The notes under the pieces are model-generated. The model made no database searches. It had not been told where the DNA came from and saw only the letters and a list, made by a program, of their open reading frames with translations. Below are positions 1 to 9,093 of a stretch of 37,219 nt of DNA, in pieces. Source of the DNA: Betaproteobacteria bacterium (GTDB lineage: Bacteria; Pseudomonadota; Gammaproteobacteria; Burkholderiales; SHXO01); NCBI GenBank assembly GCA_025356655.1, contig JANXRW010000034.1, positions 1-37,219 on the forward strand, read 5' to 3'. The position numbers and the translations under genes are program-made. Each line of letters opens with the position of its first letter. The first letter of the stretch is position 1.

Positions 1-1
1 A

Positions 2-184
2 TTTCACCTGCCGCAGGACCGGGACTTCGCGCCCTCGAACCGGCACGACTATACCGTCGGCATAGCGTGCGACGTGGTTGCGTTGGTATTCCTGTTTGAT
101 GTGGTACTCCCAGTAGGCGTCGAAGTCCCCGCTCGAGCGTAGCGCCCGCAGGCGCAGTACCGCCAGCGTCCTGACTTGCGTCAT
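2..184 (-). pseudogene. Transposase-like C-terminal fragment, open at the left edge
   Basis: Minus-strand reading from 184 to the window edge gives 61 uninterrupted codons with a tail rich in aromatic and basic residues, including [19 protein letters not shown]. This style is familiar to me from the C-termini of some insertion-sequence transposases. I lean towards an ISKra4-like element but am not certain of the family. No stop is reached inside the window, so the rest lies to the left. The fragment overlaps the point where the plus-strand kinase reading frame becomes recognisable (about 169-172). Upstream of that point the kinase frame holds two stops (63-65 and 114-116). I infer that an insertion or rearrangement joined the two. 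The sequence itself shows only the open frame and the abrupt junction. Confidence 0.35.
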
Positions 185-212
185 CTGCGAGAACCGTTTC
201 GAGCGCGAGGAC

Positions 213-2051
213 ATGGCGCACTGCCCGGCCTACGGCGGGGCCATCTGCTCGCTGTGCTGCTCTCTGGATGCCCGCTGCCACGACCGCTGCAAGCCCACCG
301 GGGGGCTGTTCGAGCAAATGGCCCCCCTGTTCCAGCGGCTACTCCCGATGCGCCTCCCGTTGCGTGTGCACACCCGGATCGCCCATTACCTAGGCGTACT
401 GCTGCTGGTAATGGTGCTGTTGGCGGCGGTCCTGGCGCTCATCTACTACCAGGAGTCGGCCGATGCTGCTTTGAGCGCGGCGCTAGGCCCGACCCTGCGC
501 CTAGCCTTGATGAAGACCTTCGCCGTCCTCGGGTTGGTGGCCGCGGTGGGGTCCTGGTGGCTGGTGCTCACCAACGAGAGTCGCCGGGTGGCGCAGGAGG
601 AGTCCGATCGCCAGACGCAGCTTCTGCTGCGTGAGATCGAGGCGCACCGGGAGACCGACGCGCAACTCCAACGGGCGAAGGAGGCGGCCGAGTCGGCTAA
701 CCAAGCGAAGAGCCGGTACCTCACCGGCATGAGCCATGAGTTGCGCACACCGCTCAACAGCTTGCTGGGCTACGCGCAGATCTTACAGCGCGATACGGCA
801 ATTCCGGCGAGCCGGCGCAATGCCGTCGCCGTCATCCGGCGCAGCGGCGAGCACCTCCTCAGCCTCATCGATGATCTGCTCGACGTCGCGCGCATCGAGG
901 CGGGCAAGTTGCGTCTCGACCAAAACGAGGTGCATTTGGTAGAGTTCTTGGAGCAGATCGTCCAGATGTTCCAATTGCAGGCGCAGGCCAAGGGACTCAC
1001 GTTTCGCTTCGAACCGGTGGACCGACTGCCGGCGGTGGTACATGCCGACGAGCGGCGGCTTCGGCAGATTCTGATCAATCTGCTGGCCAACGCGGTCAAG
1101 TTCACCGACCGCGGCGGCGTGACCTTCCGGGTGAGCTACCTGCGCCAGACTGCGCGCTTCGAGGTTATCGACACCGGCATTGGGATCCTACCCGAGGATC
1201 TGTCTCGCATCTTTCTGCCCTTCGAGAGAAGCCTACAGGCGCAGAGCCGCAGTGAGACGGGCACGGGCCTGGGCCTCACCATCACGCGCATGCTCACTGG
1301 TCTCATGGGCGGCGAGCTGCTCGTGCGTAGCCGCCCGGGGGAGGGAAGCACGTTCGAGATGAAGGTCTATCTCTCCGAGGTACGTTCAGCGCAGATAACC
1401 ACGGGTACCCAGGGCGATGTCTGCGGGTACGCCGGCCCGGTGCGCCGGGTCCTGGTGGTGGACGATCAGGCCTCGCAGCGGGCACCGCTGGTGAGTTTTT
1501 TGGAGAGTCTCCGCTTCGAAGTCCGGCAGGCAGACTCGGGTGAGGCTTGCCTGCGCGAAGCGGTCGCCTTCGAACCGGAGCTCATCCTATTGGACATCGC
1601 CATGCCGGGTCTCGACGGCTGGGAGGTCTGCCGGCTCCTGCGGCGCAATCACGTGAGCATGGCACCGGTGATTTTAGTGTCAGCCAATGCCTTCGAGAAT
1701 GACGCCGACAAGCGCGCGGCGGCCGGATGTGTCGATTTCATCGTCAAGCCCGTGTTTTTGTCGGAGCTGCTGGCCAAGGTCAAGACACACCTGGACATTG
1801 AATGGGTTACTAACCAGCCGGAGCAAACCGCTGCGGCTTCGGAGTTGACGCAGGTGCCCGATGCTGCGGAATTGCGGCAGTTGCGGGAACTGGGCTCGGT
1901 GGGTTACGTGCGGGGAATTTTGGAGAAGCTCGATGAGATTGAAGGACGGGATGGACGCTACGGGGCCTTCGCCCGGGAATTCCGCGCACTGGCAAGCGCG
2001 TTCAGGCTTGACGAGTACGCTCGGCGGCTGGAGGAACTCTGTGACGGCTGA
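213..2051 (+). CDS. Hybrid sensor histidine kinase with receiver domain, N-terminally truncated
   Basis: Inner-membrane signalling kinase that would autophosphorylate on His and pass phosphate to its own receiver and then to the regulator encoded next. The layout from the first in-frame ATG is a Cys-rich segment (residues 4-27), two membrane helices (about 56-79 and 97-118), a short coiled coil, HisKA with the H-box MSHELRTPL (His175), HATPase_c with N, G1 (DTGIG), F and G2 (GTGLGL) boxes, and a receiver domain (about 412-530) with phospho-acceptor Asp461 and the conserved Lys in FIVKP. Recognisable coding ([14 protein letters not shown]) starts upstream at about 172, but no start codon exists there and stops lie at 63-65 and 114-116. 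The original sensor part is therefore missing. Residual translation from ATG 213 could still give a kinase without its input module. The last 11 bases overlap the response-regulator gene. Confidence 0.85.
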   Translation: MAHCPAYGGAICSLCCSLDARCHDRCKPTGGLFEQMAPLFQRLLPMRLPLRVHTRIAHYLGVLLLVMVLLAAVLALIYYQESADAALSAALGPTLRLALMKTFAVLGLVAAVGSWWLVLTNESRRVAQEESDRQTQLLLREIEAHRETDAQLQRAKEAAESANQAKSRYLTGMSHELRTPLNSLLGYAQILQRDTAIPASRRNAVAVIRRSGEHLLSLIDDLLDVARIEAGKLRLDQNEVHLVEFLEQIVQMFQLQAQAKGLTFRFEPVDRLPAVVHADERRLRQILINLLANAVKFTDRGGVTFRVSYLRQTARFEVIDTGIGILPEDLSRIFLPFERSLQAQSRSETGTGLGLTITRMLTGLMGGELLVRSRPGEGSTFEMKVYLSEVRSAQITTGTQGDVCGYAGPVRRVLVVDDQASQRAPLVSFLESLRFEVRQADSGEACLREAVAFEPELILLDIAMPGLDGWEVCRLLRRNHVSMAPVILVSANAFENDADKRAAAGCVDFIVKPVFLSELLAKVKTHLDIEWVTNQPEQTAAASELTQVPDAAELRQLRELGSVGYVRGILEKLDEIEGRDGRYGAFAREFRALASAFRLDEYARRLEELCDG

Positions 2052-2982
2052 CTCCCTGCGCGGCCCGGAACCGGTGGTGCTCATCGTTGATGATGTCCCG
2101 GACAATCTGGCGCTGCTCTCAGACGCCCTCGGCGATGCCGGCTACCGGGTCCTGGTGGCTCTGGACGGGCGCAGCGCGCTGGCCAGCCTACGTCGCGCCA
2201 TCCCGGACATGATCCTGCTCGATGCCGTGATGCCGGGAATGGACGGATTCGAACTCTGTCGGCAGTTGAAGGCGCAGGACCACACGCGGGAAATCCCGGT
2301 GATCTTCATGACCGGCCTGACCCAGAAGGAGGACGTGGTATCGGGTTTTGTGGCAGGTGGCGCGGATTATGTAACCAAGCCCATCGAACCCGAGGAACTG
2401 CTGGCCCGGATGGCCGCGCACCTCGGCAACGCAAGGCAGCTCAAGCGGGCACGGGAGGCGGTGGACCTCGCCGGGCTGGCCGTCGTGTTGCTGGGCCAAG
2501 ACGGGCGAGCCGGTTGGGCCACGCCGAAGGCGCGCGAGTGGCTGCTCGCCTGCTTCCCGGAATTGTCGCCCGAGCCGGATTCGCTGCCTGGGGTGCTGCG
2601 CGAGTGGGTGCTTGGCCAAGTCGAACCGCCATCGGGTTCGCGCCAGCCCCTGACGATGGAGGGCAACGGCCGTGTACTGCGGGCGCATTGGCAGGCTGGG
2701 TCGGGTCCAGGCGAGTCGCTGGTGTTCCTCGAGCAGGTGGACGGGGCACTTGGCGCCCCACCGGGACCGCGTTCAGACGCCCTCACGGAGCGTGAGCGGG
2801 AGGTTCTCACATGGTTGGCCCGGGGCAAGACCAACCGAGATATTGGAGCGATCCTCGGTGTGAGCCCTCGCACGGTTAACAAGCATCTGGAGCACATCTA
2901 CGTGAAGCTTGGCGTGGAGACCCGCACAGCCGCCGCTGCCATCGCCCTCGGGCTGGGACCCGGAGAGGCAGGCGGGGAATGA
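2041..2982 (+). CDS. Response regulator, REC plus LuxR-type HTH
   Basis: DNA-binding response regulator of 313 residues, the presumed partner of the upstream hybrid kinase. The start is the GTG at 2041, overlapping the kinase stop by 11 bases and preceded by a strong Shine-Dalgarno (ggaggaa, about 2031-2036); this suggests translational coupling. Residues 10-125 form a receiver domain with the acidic pair in VLIVDD, phospho-acceptor Asp61 in ILLDAVMPG, and a conserved Lys in VTKPIEPEEL. A linker of about 110 residues with no domain I recognise follows. The C-terminal 60 residues are a GerE/LuxR helix-turn-helix (LTEREREVLTWLARGKTNRD, then VSPRTVNKHLEHIYVKLGV). The target genes cannot be told from this window. 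Length is greater than the usual NarL type (about 210-220 residues) because of the linker. Confidence 0.9.
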   Translation: MTADSLRGPEPVVLIVDDVPDNLALLSDALGDAGYRVLVALDGRSALASLRRAIPDMILLDAVMPGMDGFELCRQLKAQDHTREIPVIFMTGLTQKEDVVSGFVAGGADYVTKPIEPEELLARMAAHLGNARQLKRAREAVDLAGLAVVLLGQDGRAGWATPKAREWLLACFPELSPEPDSLPGVLREWVLGQVEPPSGSRQPLTMEGNGRVLRAHWQAGSGPGESLVFLEQVDGALGAPPGPRSDALTEREREVLTWLARGKTNRDIGAILGVSPRTVNKHLEHIYVKLGVETRTAAAAIALGLGPGEAGGE

Positions 2983-3579
2983 CCGGCGGTGCTGTGTGTC
3001 GCGAGCGTGGTGTTTTGCTCGCGGGTTGGACGGCAATGCGCCCGCAGATCCTCGAGCCTGGGGCCGCAATCGCACCGATCGTGAGGTTAGGGTTGGTCCG
3101 CTAGAGACGTTTGGCGGCTAGGGTGAACGTCGCCCGGGTCACGAAGCGGCTCCAAACCCGCGCCAGATAAGGACATTCCCTGGCCTACGCTCGCGCGAGA
3201 AAAAGAGAACAGTGCGCACCGGATTGGGTCTAGAACGACGGAGCACAAAGTTCCGTTCGCGCGAGGCAACTGCCCCGAGCCTCGCCAACACCGGCGCACC
3301 GGACGAAGAAAATCCCAACCGATAGGGGTCGGGATTTCAGATTCTGGTGTCAATTCCGGATAGGACTCGACGGCCCCAAGCCGCCCCAGGAAACGGCGAT
3401 TAGGCCGTGGCACGCGTCTTTCTGCCTGCGCTTGAATGGACCCCGAGGTGCTCAATCACCGCGGGTGGCCGGTTCGGGAATTGCGCCACGAGCTCCAGCT
3501 TGCCGCCCAGGCTTTCCACCTAGTGGCGCTGGTACGAGCTGTCAGTTGCCTTCATCCACGCTCCAGAAAGCTGGACAAG

Positions 3580-3600
3580 GTCGTGCCACCGTGGCACGAC
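3580..3600. repeat. Perfect 21-base palindrome
   Basis: Two 10-base arms, gtcgtgccac and gtggcacgac, are exact reverse complements around a single central c. It sits in non-coding DNA with no T-run after it, so it does not look like an intrinsic terminator. It could be an operator for a dimeric regulator or a DNA-processing site. No neighbouring regulator makes the case stronger. Confidence 0.6.
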
Positions 3601-3817
3601 GGCACGGCAGGCGGGCCTTCATGCACGCGTGTTTGGAAGGCCCAGGATTTCTGCCAAGAAAATGGCCCCGGGCCTTCGGCTATCTGGCGTGTGCATCGAA
3701 CACACGCGCGGGTTACGACGATCCGCCCGGCCTTACGCGCCCTGCGCACCCATCCCGTTCAGCCACCTGACTGTCCCGGAATCACCACCCGGGCGACTTT
3801 GCGCGTAGAAAGCCAGA

Positions 3818-3847
3818 TTTACGCGGATTCCGGTAGCCGCTTACAAT
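3818..3847 (+). promoter_or_regulatory. Possible sigma70-type promoter for the glycosylase gene
   Basis: A -10-like TACAAT at 3842-3847 lies 18 bases after a weak -35-like TTTACG at 3818-3823. It would start transcription about 20 bases upstream of the ATG at 3873, leaving a short leader with a gggaag Shine-Dalgarno-like element. The -35 match is only partial. Confidence 0.3.
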
Positions 3848-3872
3848 AGGTCGTGATGCAACCTGGGAAGCC

Positions 3873-4478
3873 ATGAGCACGGACAAGCCCGTTTCGGTGA
3901 CATGCGCGCGGACGCTGCTTGCGGATGTTCGGGCCTGTACGCTCTGCGCCGGGCATCTGCCACTCGGCCCGCGTCCGGTGCTGCAGCTGGACCCCGCCGC
4001 ACGAATCCTTGTCGCCGGTCAGGCTCCAGGCAGTCGCGTGCATCGTACCGGCGTCCCATTTGATGATCCCAGCGGCGATCGGCTGCGCGACTGGATGGGC
4101 ATCGACCGGCCAAGCTTCTACGACGCTACACGCATCGCGATATTGCCCATGGGCTTCTGCTTCCCGGGTACGGGCACATCGGGCGACCTACCGCCACGGC
4201 CCGAATGCGCGGCCGCTTGGCGAGACAAATTGATCGCGGCGATACCCAACATCGGCCTCACCTTAGTTATAGGGCGATACGCTCATGCCTGGCACTTGCA
4301 AGACAAGGCCAAGGCTACGTTGACTGAGACCACGCAGGCCTGGAGAGACTACGGAGCCGGCGTGATTCCGTTGCCACATCCCAGCCCGCGCAATAACATT
4401 TGGCAAAAGCGCAATCCCTGGTTCATTGAGACCGTGCTCCCCGCGTTACGACAGCGGGTAAAAGCTCTACTGGGGTGA
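3873..4478 (+). CDS. Uracil-DNA glycosylase family protein
   Basis: Single-domain protein of 201 residues that matches the small uracil-DNA glycosylase-like family (UDG superfamily), expected in base excision repair in the cytoplasm. The N-terminus carries a C-x2-C pair (ACTLCAGHLP), as in FeS-type and related family members. Motif A is seen as VAGQAPGSRVHRTGVPFDDPSGDRL and the C-terminal motif B-like loop as LPHPSPRNN. The order GQAPG, then F-D-D-P-S-G-D, then HPSPRN is typical of this subfamily. Its activity on uracil has not been widely shown, so the exact substrate is uncertain. It is monocistronic: about 890 bases of non-coding DNA lie upstream and a convergent gene lies 87 bases downstream. 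The start is ATG with gggaag upstream. Confidence 0.8.
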   Translation: MSTDKPVSVTCARTLLADVRACTLCAGHLPLGPRPVLQLDPAARILVAGQAPGSRVHRTGVPFDDPSGDRLRDWMGIDRPSFYDATRIAILPMGFCFPGTGTSGDLPPRPECAAAWRDKLIAAIPNIGLTLVIGRYAHAWHLQDKAKATLTETTQAWRDYGAGVIPLPHPSPRNNIWQKRNPWFIETVLPALRQRVKALLG

Positions 4479-4565
4479 TGCCTTCGCATCGCGCCGGCGC
4501 ATTGTTTCTATGGACGAGTCCGCTTCGGCCCGCTCGTACTTCGGCGGCCGTGGCGTCGCGCGGCG

Positions 4566-6866
4566 CTAAGGTGCGCGCTGTGCAGGGGGGAGCGTGATCG
4601 TCGCGGGAGGAAGGCAGCTGGCGGCGTTGCAGGCCTGTACCGTCAGCGTGGCGCGCAGTGAAGCGAGGTCCTTGACGGGCGTGGCAAGCGGGGCGCTCAA
4701 GCTGATCCGTCCTTCGTAGACGCGCAGCCCGTCCTTGGCGAAGCTCGGTCGGAAGAGGGTGGCCTCCGGGTACAGGGGGGCACCGGCGCCCTCCAGGTTT
4801 AGGCGGGTGGGTACGAGGTAGTCGAGCGACGCAGGGTTCGCGTTCACGTGGTAGCCCGGCGCGATTTCGATGGTGGCGATGACGCGAGGCGGCGTCGTAC
4901 CCAAGTCGAGTTCGATGTGGCCGGTCACTACTCCCGCGGTCGCAACGGGCGTGGCAAGGGTCGCTTGGCGGCTCCCTGCGTGCGCGGCTTGACTCTCCGG
5001 CAGCCAGGCCAACAGGGCCGGCCACTGGACGGGGTTTTGTGCCACCTGGCCGCTTACGCGAGTCAGAATGCGCTGGGCTTCGCGCGCTCTGGGCCCATGG
5101 TCCACGCGCCCGAGCAGATCGATGGCCGCGGAGGTGCCGCAGGGGAGCGCGTCGTCGCCGTCGTCAGGCAAGAGCATGGGCAGCAGGTCTTGGGTTATTG
5201 CTGGGGTGAGGCTGCCGTCAGGGCGAAGGAACTGGCGGGCCAGTGCCGCGCCGAGCTCGCGGGCGTGCCGATGCCAGCGCTTGTCTCCAGTGTTTTCGGC
5301 TAGCGCGAGGAATCCGCGGCCGAGGAGCGCGTAGTCCTCCAGAAAACCCTCGGTGTGAGCGCGCCCGCCGAAGATCTCCCGGCTCAGCGTGTGCCGCCGG
5401 GGGTCGTAGCCGACGTGCCAGAGGCGTTGCGCGGCGCGGCGCGCGGCGTCCTCGAAGTCCTTTCGGCCGAACGCTTTGGCCGCCATGGCCAGCGATTCGA
5501 TCGCCAAGCCGTTGAGGCCGAGAAGCAGTTTGTTGTCGCGGGCCGGTTGTACTCGGGCACTTCTCGCCTGGAGCAGGCGCTGGCGCCACTGCGCCGGGGG
5601 CGGCTCTGCGGCAGCATCGCGGCGTAGCCGCAGCACGCCGGGCGGATCCTCCACCGCCTCGGGGCTATCCGGGCGGATTTTTTCAGGCGGTAGAGGTGTC
5701 AGCGTGTACGTGCGCAGGAAGTGCTCGGCATCATCGGCGCCAAGTACCTCCCGGATTTCGGCGTGGGTCCACAGATAGGTGGTGCCCTCCCTGCCGTCCA
5801 CGGCGGCGTCGAGCGCGGTGTAAAAGCCGCCGTCGGGCGCCTGCATCTCGCGTAGCATCCAGCCGCCTAATTCCAGCGCTTGTTCCCGATAGCGCGCTTG
5901 ACCGGTAATCTTCCAGGCCGTCACGAACACTCCCAACAACTGGGCGTTGTCGTAGAGCATTTTCTCGAAATGCGGCACGCCCCAGGTCGCCTCCACGGCG
6001 TAGCGGTGGAATCCGCCCGCGAGGTGGTCATGGATTCCCCCGGCAGTCATGGCGTCCAAGGTCGCCGTGGCCATCTCCAGGGAATGGCGGTCGCCTTCCC
6101 GGTGGGCCCGCAACAGGAGCGCAAGCGCCGGGGCTCGGGGGAATTTCAGGGTCTTGCCGAACCCCCCGTTCTCCGGGTCGAAGCTCTCCTCGAGCCGGCG
6201 CACGGCGCGTTCGCGCCAGGCGGCCGGTTCCACCGCAGTGGCGCCGGTGGCGGTTGCTTGGGACTGGTAGCGCTGCAACGCGGCGAACGCCCGTTCAGCC
6301 GTGGCGCGGGCCCGGGAAGGGTCGTCCTCCCACAGCGTATGCACGGCCTCGAGCACCGTTGCGAAGCCCGGTCGTCCTCGCTCGTCGTCTTCGGGTGGGA
6401 AATAGCTGCCGGCGAAGAACGGCTTGAGCTCGGGGGTGAGAAACAAGTTGTTGGGCCAGCCGCCGTGGCCCGTCATGAGTTCTGTAGCGAGTTGGTAGAT
6501 GCGGTCCACATCGGGACGTTGTTCGCGGTCGACTTTGACATTGACAAACCATTGGTTCATCAGCGCGGCGAAGGCGGGCTTGGAGTAGATCGTTTCCTCG
6601 GCGACATGGCACCAGAAGCAGGTGCTGTATCCAATCGAAACGAAGATCGGCTTATTTTCCCGGCGCGCCCTGGCCACGGCCTCGGGCCCCCAGGGATACC
6701 AGTCGACGGGATTGCGGGCGTGCTGAAGCAGGTAGGGATCGTTCGAACCCGCGAGGCGATTCCCCGCTGCGGGCTCGGCTTGAACGGCCCCTGCCGTGGC
6801 CACACTCAGTGCTAGGGCAAGGGCCGCCAGCGCGCCACGCTTCGGGCGCAGCCCAAGCGCGGCCAT
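4566..6866 (-). CDS. Exported thioredoxin-domain (YyaL/DUF255-type) protein fused to a DsbD N-terminal-like domain
   Basis: Protein of 766 residues. Residues 1-30 form a signal peptide (hydrophobic core, then VQA). Residues about 38-200 are the DUF255 thioredoxin-like domain seen in YyaL and human SPATA20, with a Cys83-Phe-Trp-Cys86 redox motif after FVSIGYST. Residues 210-600 look like the (alpha/alpha)6-barrel part of that family ([27 protein letters not shown]). The last 120 residues resemble the DsbD N-terminal beta-sandwich, including a Cys pair in [12 protein letters not shown], which in DsbD passes electrons in the periplasm. The fusion and signal peptide point to a periplasmic thiol redox role. 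The usual YyaL is cytoplasmic and lacks the last domain. It lies 22 bases downstream of the ferritin-like gene, probably in one operon. Confidence 0.85.
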   Translation of the reverse strand: MAALGLRPKRGALAALALALSVATAGAVQAEPAAGNRLAGSNDPYLLQHARNPVDWYPWGPEAVARARRENKPIFVSIGYSTCFWCHVAEETIYSKPAFAALMNQWFVNVKVDREQRPDVDRIYQLATELMTGHGGWPNNLFLTPELKPFFAGSYFPPEDDERGRPGFATVLEAVHTLWEDDPSRARATAERAFAALQRYQSQATATGATAVEPAAWRERAVRRLEESFDPENGGFGKTLKFPRAPALALLLRAHREGDRHSLEMATATLDAMTAGGIHDHLAGGFHRYAVEATWGVPHFEKMLYDNAQLLGVFVTAWKITGQARYREQALELGGWMLREMQAPDGGFYTALDAAVDGREGTTYLWTHAEIREVLGADDAEHFLRTYTLTPLPPEKIRPDSPEAVEDPPGVLRLRRDAAAEPPPAQWRQRLLQARSARVQPARDNKLLLGLNGLAIESLAMAAKAFGRKDFEDAARRAAQRLWHVGYDPRRHTLSREIFGGRAHTEGFLEDYALLGRGFLALAENTGDKRWHRHARELGAALARQFLRPDGSLTPAITQDLLPMLLPDDGDDALPCGTSAAIDLLGRVDHGPRAREAQRILTRVSGQVAQNPVQWPALLAWLPESQAAHAGSRQATLATPVATAGVVTGHIELDLGTTPPRVIATIEIAPGYHVNANPASLDYLVPTRLNLEGAGAPLYPEATLFRPSFAKDGLRVYEGRISLSAPLATPVKDLASLRATLTVQACNAASCLPPATITLPPAQRAP

Positions 6867-6888
6867 CAGGAGGCCTGGGAGCCCCCCC

Positions 6889-7740
6889 TCAAACCACGAC
6901 GCCCGCGGGCTGGGGCCCGACGGCCAGTTCCTTGCGGTAGCGGTTGAGCTCCTGCAGGGTCTTGAAGCTGCGGTCGAAGAGACTGGAGAGATTGTGCAGG
7001 ATCATCGTCACCACCTTGGATTCCCAGGCGCGGTCGAAATTGATCTGATGATCGAGCCATCGGGTTAGCCACTCGGGATCCGGGAGCCGGCTCTGCACCG
7101 TGTCGTTGGGAAACATTTCGCGGTTCACGTGCAGGTTGGTCGGGTGCAGGGGTTTGCTGTTGCGGTGCGCGCTTGCCATGAGCAGACCGGTCCGCGCGAA
7201 GGCCGCCCTCGCCGCATCCCCCGCCGTACTGACGGCCTTCTTCATGTATTGGAGATAGGCGCCGCCGTGGCGGGCCTCGTCCCGGGCGATCAGGTCGTAG
7301 ATGAGCCGGATGACAGGTTCCGTGTGCCACTGGGCCGCGCAGCGATACCAGTGGTTGAGACGGATCTCGCCACAAAAATGCAGCATCAAGGTCTCGTGCG
7401 GCGGCGCGGGGTCGAATTCGAACCGTACGGCCTGAAGCTCTGCCTCGCTCGGGACCAAGTCCGGTCGGAACCGCTTCAGATACTCCATGAGCACGAGGGC
7501 ATGCTTCTGCTCTTCGTAAAACCAGACCGACATGAAGGCTGCGAAGTCGCTGTCGTGCCGGTTGTCGCGCAGAAACATCTCCGTCGCGGGCAGCGCGGCC
7601 CACTCGGTGATGGCGTTCATCTTGATGGTCAGCGCTTGCTCGTCGGTGAGTAGCGATGGGTCGAAATTGGACCAAGGGACATCCACGTCGAGGCTCCAGC
7701 GAACGCGCTCGAGGGATTTGAAGAGTTCCGGGTAGAGCAT
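6889..7740 (-). CDS. Ferritin-like di-iron protein (acyl-ACP desaturase/oxidase-like fold)
   Basis: Soluble protein of 283 residues with the four-helix di-iron pattern: an early Glu-rich helix ([12 protein letters not shown]), then FYEEQKH, then CGEIRLNHW, then ARDEARHGG. This gives two E/D-x2-H motifs and additional Glu ligands. The overall layout resembles acyl-ACP desaturases and related oxidases rather than storage ferritins, but I cannot name the substrate. The ATG at 7740 is preferred over the TTG just before it. It probably forms an operon with the downstream thioredoxin/DsbD-like gene, suggesting an oxidative-stress or redox link (inference). No signal peptide or membrane helix is visible. 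Confidence 0.7.
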   Translation of the reverse strand: MLYPELFKSLERVRWSLDVDVPWSNFDPSLLTDEQALTIKMNAITEWAALPATEMFLRDNRHDSDFAAFMSVWFYEEQKHALVLMEYLKRFRPDLVPSEAELQAVRFEFDPAPPHETLMLHFCGEIRLNHWYRCAAQWHTEPVIRLIYDLIARDEARHGGAYLQYMKKAVSTAGDAARAAFARTGLLMASAHRNSKPLHPTNLHVNREMFPNDTVQSRLPDPEWLTRWLDHQINFDRAWESKVVTMILHNLSSLFDRSFKTLQELNRYRKELAVGPQPAGVVV

Positions 7741-8047
7741 CAAATGAGGCCTCTCAGGTCTGGACCCGGGCGCCTGCCGCCGACTGTTTGGTGGGGCGAG
7801 GCGCTACGGTGCAGCAGATTCGGAGCAACTGACGGAGAAACGATCGAGGGCAAGGATCCTTGCCGCAGCAGTCCAGGATCGGGTCACGCGGACACTCGCA
7901 TCCCGCGGACTGGGTTGCCCGGCTGGGGCAGCCAAAGCGATCCGCAGCACTGCAATCGGGCTCAAGTTTTTCGCCCCAGCGACCCTTGCTCCTCCCTGGG
8001 ATGATAGCACGATCGCGATGGCGAACGCTTGGCTGCGCTGGGACATT
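7741..8047. other. Intergenic stretch with a 16-base perfect palindrome
   Basis: This 307-base gap lies between the 3' end of the cobalamin-binding regulator and the ferritin-like gene. A minus-strand frame across it (7804-8088) has no recognisable features. The notable element is a perfect palindrome, ggcaagga followed directly by tccttgcc, at 7849-7864, about 110 bases upstream of the ferritin-like start. It could be an operator for that operon. I see no convincing -10/-35 pair. Confidence 0.45.
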
Positions 8048-8998
8048 TCAGCAGGGTTCGGTGGATCTGGTTTGCCGCCACTGACCAAGCATCCAGAGCA
8101 GATCCGTAAAAGCCACTACCCGGTCAATCCCCGGGGGGGGCTTGCGCAGTTGCGCCATGGTGGCCCCTCCAGCCCAGAGTGCGGTGGGCTCGGGCAGGAG
8201 GCCGCGCAGCTGAGTGAGACCCGCCCACGCCTGTCGCGGGCCAAAGCTGGCGCTAAAGGAAAGCGCGACCACGTCGATTTGATGGGCTCGGGCGGCTCGA
8301 GCGATCTCGTCACAGGGGGTTTCCGTTCCTAGCGGTATGCAGGTGGCGCCCTCCACGGCGAGAAGGGCCTCGACCATGAGTAGGCCAAGGTTGTGGGGCT
8401 CGTCCGGAAGCGAGGTGAGCAGCACTCGAGGGGGCTGCCAGGGGCTTGGCAACGCGGATATGGCCGTCCTCAGCACGCTCTGTATCTGCTCCGTGTATAG
8501 ATGCTCCTCGAAGACCTTTAACTGCCCGCGGATCCAGGCTTCGCCAACGGCGACGTTCAACGGTGCCACGGTAGCGCAGACGAAGCGACTGAGCCCCTCT
8601 GTCGCCAGCTTGTGCAATAGGCGCTGACGCAGCCCCGCGAGTTGGTGGCTGCGGATTAATTCCAGGAACCCCGCAATTTCCGCGGGCTCCGTTTCACCGG
8701 GACCGCTCCCGGGGGTGCTGCTTGTCGCTGCGGCGGTGCGGGAGCCCATGGCTTCAAGGGCGGCAGTCGGCAAGCCGATGACTTTGCCTGGGCGGTGGCC
8801 CAGGGCGAGCAAGCGTACGATTAGGCGGAGTTTTTCCACCTGCGTCAGCGAATACGCGCGTTCCCCGTTATTGTCCCGGGTGGGGCTGGGAAAACCGTAG
8901 CGTCGCTCCCACATCCGCAGGGTGTCCTTGGACAACCCTGTGTCGCGCTCCACCGCGCTGATGCTGAGGTGTATGTCCTGAAGCGGGTCTGTATTCAT
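8048..8998 (-). CDS. litR: MerR-family regulator with cobalamin-binding domain (LitR/CarH type)
   Basis: Protein of 316 residues. Residues 11-80 are a MerR-type winged helix (LSISAVERDTGLSKDTLRMW, then ERRYGFPSPTRDNNGERAYS). Residues 106-185 form the helical cap domain with the Trp-x9-Glu-His signature (Trp155, Glu165, His166) that packs on adenosylcobalamin in CarH. Residues 188-305 form the Rossmann-like B12-binding domain with E200-x-H202-x-x-G205, a variant of D-x-H-x-x-G with the Co-ligating His present. In this family B12-bound protein represses in the dark and light breaks the Co-C bond to release DNA. The gene faces the lipid-modification cluster across about 106 bases with shared operator-like elements. 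The ATG at 8998 is chosen because upstream starts run into the promoter. Light control is inference from family and context. Confidence 0.88.
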   Translation of the reverse strand: MNTDPLQDIHLSISAVERDTGLSKDTLRMWERRYGFPSPTRDNNGERAYSLTQVEKLRLIVRLLALGHRPGKVIGLPTAALEAMGSRTAAATSSTPGSGPGETEPAEIAGFLELIRSHQLAGLRQRLLHKLATEGLSRFVCATVAPLNVAVGEAWIRGQLKVFEEHLYTEQIQSVLRTAISALPSPWQPPRVLLTSLPDEPHNLGLLMVEALLAVEGATCIPLGTETPCDEIARAARAHQIDVVALSFSASFGPRQAWAGLTQLRGLLPEPTALWAGGATMAQLRKPPPGIDRVVAFTDLLWMLGQWRQTRSTEPC

Positions 8999-9022
8999 CG
9001 GATGTTGTCGATCGGACCTAAA

Positions 9023-9035
9023 TTGTCCAGGACAA
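9023..9035. promoter_or_regulatory. Operator-like palindrome TTGTCC-A-GGACAA
   Basis: Perfect 13-base inverted repeat (ttgtcc, a, ggacaa) immediately upstream of the -35 element of the rightward promoter and downstream of the regulator's predicted transcription start. The position suits repression or autoregulation by the adjacent MerR-type regulator. Related half-sites recur at 9080-9101. Confidence 0.5.
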
Positions 9036-9039
9036 ATCA

Positions 9040-9069
9040 TTGACAGGATCCCGGAATGCGGCCTAATAT
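9040..9069 (+). promoter_or_regulatory. Strong sigma70-type promoter for the lipid cluster
   Basis: TTGACA at 9040-9045, an 18-base spacer, then TAATAT at 9064-9069. This is the best promoter match in the window. It would start transcription near 9076, about 28 bases before the ATG at 9105. It is flanked on both sides by GGACAA-type half-sites. Confidence 0.7.
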
Positions 9070-9093
9070 ACCGTCCAAGGTACAATTTGACTA
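9065..9093 (-). promoter_or_regulatory. Divergent promoter for the regulator gene
   Basis: On the minus strand TAGTCA (plus 9088-9093) is followed by a 17-base spacer and TATATT (plus 9065-9070). The two divergent promoters share the same AT-rich -10 core, so a protein bound here could switch both. The -35 match is moderate. Confidence 0.45.

Larger units (their letters stand above)
2983..3872. other. 890-base stretch without a supported gene
   Basis: Open frames here (for example plus 3436-3849 and minus 3087-3455) have no recognisable domain and no clear Shine-Dalgarno. Their composition looks like chance frames in GC-rich DNA, so I call no gene. The stretch holds one perfect 21-base palindrome (3580-3600) and a possible promoter for the next gene near its right end. 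Decayed gene remnants are possible but I cannot identify any. Confidence 0.5.

Noticed and set aside
3087-3455. Minus-strand frame of 122 codons after the response regulator
   Set aside because: No recognisable content and amino-acid composition typical of noncoding GC-rich DNA.
3436-3849. 137-codon frame in the gap before the glycosylase gene
   Set aside because: No Shine-Dalgarno, domain or conserved pattern; overlaps another chance frame and the palindrome.
5880-6815. Long plus-strand frame (311 codons) antisense to the thioredoxin-like gene
   Set aside because: It mirrors the high-GC third-position bias of the real minus-strand gene and has no recognisable domain.
7804-8088. Minus-strand frame overlapping the 3' end of the regulator
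   Set aside because: No homology, and it overlaps a well-supported gene end.
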